Below are positions 58,558 through 64,000 of a DNA stretch of 64,000 nucleotides, in pieces. Source of the stretch: Cupriavidus nantongensis. Lineage in GTDB: Bacteria; Pseudomonadota; Gammaproteobacteria; Burkholderiales; Burkholderiaceae. A program made the position numbers and the translations under genes. The stretch's first letter is position 1, and every line of letters begins with the position of its first letter. The stretch lies in the NCBI RefSeq assembly GCF_001598055.1, contig NZ_CP014845.1, positions 2,232,001 to 2,296,000 of the forward strand, in the 5' to 3' direction. Below the pieces are notes generated by a model. That model worked only from the letters and a program-made list of their open reading frames with translations. It ran no database searches and was not told the DNA's origin.

Positions 58558-59574
58558 ATGGCTACCAAACTAAAAAGCCTGAAAGCCGGCATGCTCGCCG
58601 GCATGGCGGCCGAGAAGAGCCGGAACGATACGATGGACCGCTTCGCTCGGGCGGAAGCGGCTATTTCCCAGCATCCCAACGGCCTGCTGCAGGGCAGGGG
58701 GGCTGCCGAAACGTCGCCCGCTTTCAGCGCTGAAAGTCTCGACGACGTCGCCGCGGGCCGGCAGCTGATCCGGATTCCGCTGGCGCAGCTGCATGACAAC
58801 CCACTGAATGCTCGTCGCATCTACGATCCGGCGGTGGTGCAGGAGCGCGCCGCGTCGATCGCCACGCATGGCCAGAAGACCCCGGGCCTGGCGGCGCCGG
58901 ATCCTGCGCGACCAGGCCACTACATCCTGATCGACGGTCATTACCGCAAGCGCGCCCTGGCATCCGCCGGCAAGCTTGAAATGGAATGTTTTGTCGAGAA
59001 CGACCTGAGCGACCTGGACTTCTACCGGCTGTCGTTCATGCTGAACGAGCAGCGCTCGGACCAGTCCGCGCTCGACAATGCCATTGCCTGGCGCCAGCTG
59101 CTCGATGAGGGCAAGGTCCAGAAGGAAGAGGAGATCTGCGAGTTGACCGGCATTTCCGCCGGCACGGTGAACAAGACGCTTGCGTTGCTGCGCCTGCCGG
59201 AGTCGGTGCTCGGCGTGATGCGCGAATGCCCCAGCGCGATCGGCATTGCCGCTGGCTATGAGCTGACGCTGTACTTCAAGCTGGCGGGCGAAGAGCGGAC
59301 CCGCGAACTGGCGGGGCGCATCATCCACGACGGGCTGTCCAGCCGCGAGGTCGAAGCAATCCGCAAGCAGGCGCAGGAGGGCAAGGCGCGCAAGGTCAAG
59401 GAAATCAGCCGCCAGTACAAGATCCGCACCGACAGCGGGCAGCTGCTCGGTACCATCAAGGAATGGGATTCCGGGCGCGTGATGCTGGACGTGCAGCTGA
59501 CCGACCGCAGTGCGCGCGAGGCCCTGGTTGAAGCCTTGAAGTCCCGCTTCGGACTCGACAAGACGTTGCTTTGA
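58558..59574 (+). CDS. parB: Chromosome partitioning protein ParB
   Basis: A 338-residue ParB. The N-terminal ParB/Srx domain includes IRIPLAQLHDNPLNARRIYD and the CTPase region GHYILIDGHYRKRALASA. A central HTH (EEEICELTGISAGTVNKTLALLRLPESVLGVM) binds parS. A second parS-like palindrome at 58721-58736 is read as residues around FSAES, between the N-terminal extension and the CTPase domain. Together with parA it forms a two-gene operon ended by a strong terminator. Confidence 0.95.
   Translation: MATKLKSLKAGMLAGMAAEKSRNDTMDRFARAEAAISQHPNGLLQGRGAAETSPAFSAESLDDVAAGRQLIRIPLAQLHDNPLNARRIYDPAVVQERAASIATHGQKTPGLAAPDPARPGHYILIDGHYRKRALASAGKLEMECFVENDLSDLDFYRLSFMLNEQRSDQSALDNAIAWRQLLDEGKVQKEEEICELTGISAGTVNKTLALLRLPESVLGVMRECPSAIGIAAGYELTLYFKLAGEERTRELAGRIIHDGLSSREVEAIRKQAQEGKARKVKEISRQYKIRTDSGQLLGTIKEWDSGRVMLDVQLTDRSAREALVEALKSRFGLDKTLL
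58721..58736. promoter_or_regulatory. Probable parS centromere site 2, inside parB
   Basis: CTTTCAGCGCTGAAAG again, identical over all 16 bases to the copy at 57870 and 851 bp from it. Confidence 0.78.
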
Positions 59575-59644
59575 ATCGCTGAAACGGGCGGCCGCCAGAT
59601 TGTGTCCGCGGTGTCGCCGGCACCGAGATGCCTAGCGAATGCAG

Positions 59645-59686
59645 AAAAAAGGGCAGTGGCGACAACTGCCCCTTTTTATTTTTAGC
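59645..59686. terminator. Shared terminator of parB and the recombinase-like gene
   Basis: GGGCAGT / ACTGCCC stem with an A6 tract before and T5 plus TTTTT after gives a bidirectional terminator. It begins just 3 bp from the stop of the convergent gene. Confidence 0.85.
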
Positions 59687-59688
59687 TT

Positions 59689-61290
59689 TCAGGCCATCAG
59701 GTCGCGCGGCGAACGCGCCGCGAATGCCGGATCGCCACGCTTTCGATAGCGTTCCAGGATGGCCGCAAGCAGGGCATGCAGGCCGCGCACCGAATAGCCG
59801 CCCAGCGGTTGTGCCGCGCGCTTGCGGCGCGCACGCCCGGTGGGCGGTGCGGTCGCCGGGCCGATCAGGCACGCGTCCTCCATGCCTGGATCCTCCCATT
59901 CCAGATTGCGGTCCTGCCAGTGCCGCGCCAGCGCCAACCGCGTCGCGGGCGCAAGCCCGCTCCCCGGGCGGAACGCGTCCTTATCCTTGTCGAGGTTGCC
60001 CGATGCGACGGCCATGCCGCCGGCAGACACAGATGCGCAGAGCGATCGCAGCGTTGCCGATGACAGCTGGTCCAGACCGAGCCCTCGCTCTCGCAACAGC
60101 AGGATGGCCGCGTACGCGGCGCGGTAGCGCTGGCCGTCGCTGGCTTCGGCTTGCAATCTCAGCCATGACAGGAAGGCGGCGACGCTGTCTTCCGGCAGCG
60201 ACGCGCGAGGCGACGGTATAGCCGCCACCGCGTCCGCCGCCGTCGCCATTTCGGCCCCAAGCTGCGCCGGCCAGCGCGCCGCGCAAGCGTAGCCGTTATC
60301 GTGCATCCACCGGAACAACGCGGCCAGCACGCGCAGGCTGTGGCGCTGGCTGGCCGGGCCCAGCGGGCCCGTCAGCGGACGCCACGCTGCCTGGTGGCGC
60401 GGCGCGCGCGGCCCGCACCAGCGGCTGGCGGGTTCGGGGCTGGCCAGGAACGCCAGGTAGGCCCGGCGGTCGTCCAGGTTCAGCTGCGACAGCCCCTTGC
60501 TGCGCTCGATCGCCGCCCACAGCAACAGCCGCTCTGCCTCCTTGCGATACGCGGCAAAGGTGCTGCCGTGGCCGTCGGTGGTAGCGCGCAGCCACGCCTT
60601 GACTGCCGTTACGCCATCGCTGTACGGACAGGCGTCGCCGGGGCCGGCAGCCGCCGGCGACTCGCTCAGCCACTCGAGCGGCAACGGCTGGCGCAGCGCC
60701 GGACCCAGTGCCGCCGGTTGCAGCGACGCGCGGTTGCCGACGTGCGCGTGCAGCAATGGCGCGCCATCCGCGCCCTTGAAGACCGTGCGATGCTCGCCGA
60801 GCCACCGGTTGATGGCGCTGCCGGCGAGAGCGCCAATGCGCGGCACGGCTCGCCACCAGGCGGTCCCGCGCTGATTGGCAACATCCAGAAGAGACTTGAG
60901 CGTCACTATTCCGGCTTTGCGCAGACGCCGCGCCAGTGCCGGAGCAAACCACAGTTCCACACTGTGCTGGACCTGCGGCGCCGCCGTGCCCAGTCTTTCG
61001 AGTTCGCCAAGCGCGTCGACCCGACGGTCCATGCCGCGGTTCGAGCGCCCGGGGCCGGCCAGCAGCAGTTCGGCCAGGTCCGCGCGCCCGTGCAGGTGGG
61101 CGAGCTGGACCATGCGGTCGCGCAAGCCCAGCAGGATGCGCAGCGCCGATTCGGTGCCGGCGTCGTCGTCGTCGGTGTCGTTGGCGAGATAGCGGGGGAC
61201 CACCATTGCGGCCGGCATGCCCTGGACATAGGCGCGCACGGCGGCGAACTCGCTTCGGGTCAGGCTGACAGAGGGCGCGGCAGGAATCAT
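59689..61290 (-). CDS. Tyrosine-recombinase-like (phage integrase family) protein lacking the catalytic C-terminus
   Basis: A 533-residue protein. An N-terminal DUF3701-like region has RLRKAGIVTLKSLLDVANQRGTAWWRAVPRIG. A SAM-like core-binding domain follows (TFAAYRKEAERLLLWAAIERSKGL and QRHSLRVLAALFRWMHDNGYA), then the start of a catalytic domain (AAYAAILLLRERGLGLDQLSSATL). The usual box I Arg of GLRxxEL is Gly here. The chain ends ARSPRDLMA, where box II normally reads SPHDLRHT, so the His/Arg and the Tyr nucleophile are missing. It is probably catalytically dead or structural. It is adjacent and convergent to parAB. Confidence 0.75.
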   Translation of the reverse strand: MIPAAPSVSLTRSEFAAVRAYVQGMPAAMVVPRYLANDTDDDDAGTESALRILLGLRDRMVQLAHLHGRADLAELLLAGPGRSNRGMDRRVDALGELERLGTAAPQVQHSVELWFAPALARRLRKAGIVTLKSLLDVANQRGTAWWRAVPRIGALAGSAINRWLGEHRTVFKGADGAPLLHAHVGNRASLQPAALGPALRQPLPLEWLSESPAAAGPGDACPYSDGVTAVKAWLRATTDGHGSTFAAYRKEAERLLLWAAIERSKGLSQLNLDDRRAYLAFLASPEPASRWCGPRAPRHQAAWRPLTGPLGPASQRHSLRVLAALFRWMHDNGYACAARWPAQLGAEMATAADAVAAIPSPRASLPEDSVAAFLSWLRLQAEASDGQRYRAAYAAILLLRERGLGLDQLSSATLRSLCASVSAGGMAVASGNLDKDKDAFRPGSGLAPATRLALARHWQDRNLEWEDPGMEDACLIGPATAPPTGRARRKRAAQPLGGYSVRGLHALLAAILERYRKRGDPAFAARSPRDLMA

Positions 61291-61821
61291 CGGCAGCTTG
61301 CGCAGTATCGCTAACTTATTGATTTATAAGGCACCCGGGACGAGGCAGAAATCGTCCGGCCCGAAATGCACAGCAAAACGCAATGCCGATAATTTTATGC
61401 GCGATGGCGCAAGATGCACAGGCCTGCCAGCAAGGTTTCGCCCATATGCTGCAATCAGCCGGTATCCAGACCGGCCGGGCCGTGGCGCAAAGCGTCAGTT
61501 GGGGATTACCCGCTGCAGCGCACCATTACCTTGCATTCGCGGGGCACGTTTCATATGCTGCAGCTCAGGAGTTATAAATGCTTAGATCAGACTTCAGCCG
61601 AATCTAAGGCTCTTGCAACAGAAGCGTTTCACACGCACACCGGGGCGATCCGTTATCTCCAGGAAAAAGGACGACCTGCAGCCAGACGGGAAGGCTGTAC
61701 GGCGTCTCCGGAGCACTGGCGGATCGTAGGGAGGTGCAACCGCAGGATAGCGGGGCACGTCCGACAAGCAGGCACGGATTTTCGCGGGGTCCGGGCTTGC
61801 CGCAATAATAAGAGAGCGGCC
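61291..61821. other. 531-bp region between the recombinase-like and LuxR-like genes
   Basis: It is AT-richer than the surroundings. It holds one doubtful small frame (61383-61577) and presumably two divergent promoters. No RNA gene or repeat was recognised. Confidence 0.5.
61383..61577 (+). CDS. Small open frame, doubtful
   Basis: A 64-residue frame, MPIILCAMAQDAQACQQGFAH..., helical with a hydrophobic middle. It lacks a clear ribosome site, but its composition is protein-like rather than arginine-rich. An internal ATG at 61404 is an alternative start. Confidence 0.3.
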   Translation: MPIILCAMAQDAQACQQGFAHMLQSAGIQTGRAVAQSVSWGLPAAAHHYLAFAGHVSYAAAQEL

Positions 61822-62691
61822 ATGGCCACCATCCTCTTGATCGAGCCTCACCCCCTCCTGCGCCTGGGTCTGCGCCACCTGCTGGCCCAAGCACACCTCG
61901 ACGACGACCTGCTGGACATCGATCCGCTGGCGCCCATCGATTCCGACCTGTGGCTCAACGATGCCGACCTGATGGTCTACGGACTGCCGTCCGACCAGGC
62001 CAGCGGCTGGCCCATGCTGGAAGAACTGTGCCAGCGGCTGCAGCCACAACGGGTACTGGTCCTCAGCGAGCACGCGATGCCGGCGCTGCCCGAGGTCGGA
62101 CTGCCGGAGCCGGTGCGCGGCTGCGTGCCCAAGCATTGCAGCGCCGACGCGCTGGATGCGGCGGTGCGGCTGGTGCTGGCGGGCGGCGAGTGCTTCCCGG
62201 CGTCGAGCCAGCCATTGCCCGGCCGGCACGCCGGCACGGACGCCGCTGCGGCACGCCTCGCGCCGGCGGCTGCCGGCGATGTCCCGGTGGTGACGCTGCG
62301 CCCCGGCGTGGGCGATACCGGCCACGACAGCGCGGCACCGGTGGCGCAACGCCAGTTCCCCGCCCACGCCACCGGGTACGAAACGCCATCGGCCGGCGCG
62401 CACCTGCTCAACATCACCGAGCGCCAGTACGAAGTGCTGGCATTGCTGGCGCGCGGCTATCCGATCAAGACCGTCAGCCGCATGCTGAATATCTCGATCG
62501 CCACGGCCAAGACGCACGCCTGCACCCTGTATCAGCGCCTCCATGTGCGCAACAAGGGCGAAGCGGTCTACGTGGCGCTGCAACGGGGGGCCACGCTCAA
62601 CTGGGCGGGACCGGAGCCGGCTGCAGCGCCGGCGCGCATGCCGGCGCTGCAGCCGGCGCGTATGCCGGCGCCCGTAGGCCAGGCGGCATGA
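61822..62691 (+). CDS. LuxR-family regulator with a degenerate receiver domain
   Basis: A 289-residue protein. The receiver-like N-terminus begins ATILLIEPHPLLRLGLRHLLAQ but the phosphoacceptor position reads DLMVYGLP instead of a DxxLP Asp, so it is probably not phosphorylated. A low-complexity linker leads to a LuxR HTH: LNITERQYEVLALLARGYPIKTVSRMLNISIATAKTHACTLYQRL. The last 25 residues repeat ARMPAxQP. AGAGAGCGGCC precedes the ATG. Confidence 0.85.
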   Translation: MATILLIEPHPLLRLGLRHLLAQAHLDDDLLDIDPLAPIDSDLWLNDADLMVYGLPSDQASGWPMLEELCQRLQPQRVLVLSEHAMPALPEVGLPEPVRGCVPKHCSADALDAAVRLVLAGGECFPASSQPLPGRHAGTDAAAARLAPAAAGDVPVVTLRPGVGDTGHDSAAPVAQRQFPAHATGYETPSAGAHLLNITERQYEVLALLARGYPIKTVSRMLNISIATAKTHACTLYQRLHVRNKGEAVYVALQRGATLNWAGPEPAAAPARMPALQPARMPAPVGQAA

Positions 62692-62930
62692 GCGGCTGGC
62701 GCGCACGGGCGATGCCGGCCGCGCGCCTCATCCTTCTGCTGCGCGATGCTCCGCCAAAAGCATGAGGCAGGGGTGGCGGTGGCTTGCTACCTTCTGAGGG
62801 AAGACATCCGCACCGACCGACGCCGGCGGTTGGCGCTGGTGCGATGCCTTCCCCGCCGGGCCGCCCGCAGGCCCGGCTCCGACCGCGCGGCCGCTGCCCT
62901 GGCCGCCCGGGTTGCCGCCGGACCGAGTCC

Positions 62931-63476
62931 ATGCCGACCTACCTGATCGCCAGCAATGAAATGATGAGCCGGGTGCTGGCACGACGCCTGCACGCGCTCG
63001 ACCTGCCCAAGCCGATCAACTGCCGCACGCCGCAATGGCTGCAAACCTCCGCTCATGCGCCGACCCCGGCTGTACCCGCGCAGACCGCAACGCATAAGCC
63101 TCCGACCGTCCCGAGCCAGACGCCTGCGCATGCCGGTGCGCAATTGCCGCACGATCCCGCGGATATCGCCGTGATCGATTGCAGCGGCCTCGATGGCGAT
63201 CCCCGCGCATGGCTGGACCAGCTGCACACGCGCCTGGCGCCGCGGCGCTGGCTGGTGTTGTCCGATCGCCTCGATCCCGCGCTGATCCTGCATGCCGCGC
63301 TGCTCGGCGCCAGCGGCTGCCTTGCCTTGCCCGCGGCGGTGGAGCTGGTGTGCGCGGCCACCGCGCTGGTGTGGGCCGGCGGGCAGTGTTTCCCGCGCAT
63401 GGCGCTGTCGCTGGGCGCGGGCCGCTCGCCCGCGCCCTCCCTCCTTTGTGCGACCCCTCCTACAACCACCGGATGA
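62931..63476 (+). CDS. Receiver-like protein without an output domain
   Basis: A 181-residue protein starting MPTYLIASNEMMSRVLARRL. A Pro/Thr/Gln linker (about 40-70) splits a receiver-like fold: DIAVIDCSGLDGD then RRWLVLSDRLDPALILHAALLGASGCLALP and AATALVWAGGQCFPRMALSLG. The last part mirrors the LuxR-like neighbour's LVLAGGECFPAS, suggesting a common ancestor with the HTH lost. The ribosome site is weak. Confidence 0.55.
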   Translation: MPTYLIASNEMMSRVLARRLHALDLPKPINCRTPQWLQTSAHAPTPAVPAQTATHKPPTVPSQTPAHAGAQLPHDPADIAVIDCSGLDGDPRAWLDQLHTRLAPRRWLVLSDRLDPALILHAALLGASGCLALPAAVELVCAATALVWAGGQCFPRMALSLGAGRSPAPSLLCATPPTTTG

Positions 63477-63571
63477 GGGCGCAATATTGCTGATGGCCTA
63501 TGCTTGATTCGCCCGGAGGCAGAAGCTGGCCCTCATGCGCAGGCTGGCCGTCCCGGGAAGAAGGGGGTCGT

Positions 63572-63886
63572 ATGGAGGCCGGACTGGAGTTCCTCGTCGT
63601 GCGCGGCTTTGCGGTGCGCGAGGGCCGGGGAAAGTGGGCGTGCTGCTTCGAGATCAGGCTCGCCGCCCATCATGAGGCAGGTTGCGGCGCGGATGGCGCT
63701 GCCGGCAGCGACGAGCCGCTGCTGTACCGGGGAGAACTGCACGGGCGCCAGTTCGATTGCGAGCTGGCCGCCGCCGATGCCGCGCGCGCGGCCGGCGAGC
63801 GCGAAGCCTTGCTGCGCGTGGAGAGCCTCAAGGCGCTGATCATCGCGCAGCATCGGCACCGCGTGCCGCCGTCACTGGTGAGCTGA
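63572..63886 (+). CDS. Hypothetical protein
   Basis: A 104-residue protein starting MEAGLEFLVVRGFAVREGRGKWACCFEIRLAAHHEAG. AAGGGGGTCGT precedes ATG 63572. It has a beta-rich first half and a helical second half (ADAARAAGEREALLRVESLKALIIAQH). No family recognised. Confidence 0.5.
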   Translation: MEAGLEFLVVRGFAVREGRGKWACCFEIRLAAHHEAGCGADGAAGSDEPLLYRGELHGRQFDCELAAADAARAAGEREALLRVESLKALIIAQHRHRVPPSLVS

Positions 63887-63910
63887 ACCCAGGCACGCGC
63901 AGCGGTTGTG

Positions 63911-63944
63911 CAGCGGCACCCGGCGCGAGCGCCCGGTGCCGCTG
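63911..63944. terminator. Hairpin after the last gene, possible terminator
   Basis: CAGCGGCACC / GGTGCCGCTG perfect 10-bp arms around a 14-nt GC-rich centre. There is no U-run, so termination is uncertain. Confidence 0.4.
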
Positions 63945-63964
63945 TGCGTTTGTGCGGGCCGAAT

Positions 63965-64000
63965 CGTGCGGCTGCATCGTGCGGCTGCATCGTGCGGCCG
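63965..64000 (+). repeat. 13-bp tandem repeat at the right edge
   Basis: CGTGCGGCTGCAT occurs twice in tandem and a third, partial unit runs to the window edge. Confidence 0.8.

Overview
The window looks like a stretch of the second chromosome (chromid) of a Cupriavidus-type betaproteobacterium (Burkholderiaceae). The grounds are very high GC with GC-ending codons, abundant Bug/TctC-type solute binding proteins and LysR regulators, an edd / zwf-pgl-glk Entner-Doudoroff cluster of the kind known from chromosome 2 of C. necator H16, and above all a RepA-type replication initiator with iterons next to a parA-parB partition pair. No rRNA, tRNA, CRISPR array, insertion sequence or intact prophage was recognised. 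The genus is inferred from content, not from a search.

Layout. 1-8.6 kb: a partial gene, argG, a CoA-transferase / Bug-protein / enoyl-CoA hydratase operon with a LysR gene, a VOC protein, slyX, a DUF1439 protein and an EamA exporter. 9-21.3 kb: a sirtuin, a PlpD-like patatin outer-membrane protein, a YeeE/YedE pair, an IclR regulator, a D-amino-acid-oxidase-like enzyme, a YcgR-like PilZ protein, a divergent LysR/LysE pair, thpR, and a DNA alkylation repair pair (ogt plus an Ada-AlkA fusion). 21.3-31.6 kb: an M16 peptidase, an unknown gene under a strong LexA box, an acyl-CoA dehydrogenase, an OPT transporter, and a flavin hydroxylase / small protein / MarR operon with a perfect palindromic operator on its promoter. 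31.9-39.3 kb: zwf-pgl-glk followed without a gap by a QseBC-like two-component system, with edd divergent. 39.3-54 kb: an MscS channel, an AraC regulator, an iron-uptake pair (MFS and FecA-like receptor), prfC, a YihY protein, a VpsR-like sigma-54 activator and a purine permease.

54.3-59.7 kb is the replication and partition module: csp - iteron array (about 1.4 kb) - repA - csp (convergent) - parA - parB. The origin holds 21 copies of a 17-bp element with consensus CGCAGAAACGGGTACGC. Five of them form a regular 22-23 bp array beside DnaA-box-like sequences. Two identical 16-bp palindromes, one before parA and one inside parB, are the likely parS sites. A tyrosine-recombinase-like protein that stops inside its catalytic box II, and a small group of response-regulator-like genes, follow to the right edge.

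The most unusual signal is that the origin iteron is also scattered as at least 11 single copies over about 35 kb to the left (17,973 to 52,484). Ten are in intergenic DNA and one is read in frame inside glk. This looks like a dispersed RepA-binding (copy-number or handcuffing) network around the chromid origin, and it is the main candidate for an undescribed system here. Start sites and functions rest on reading motifs by eye; no database search was possible.
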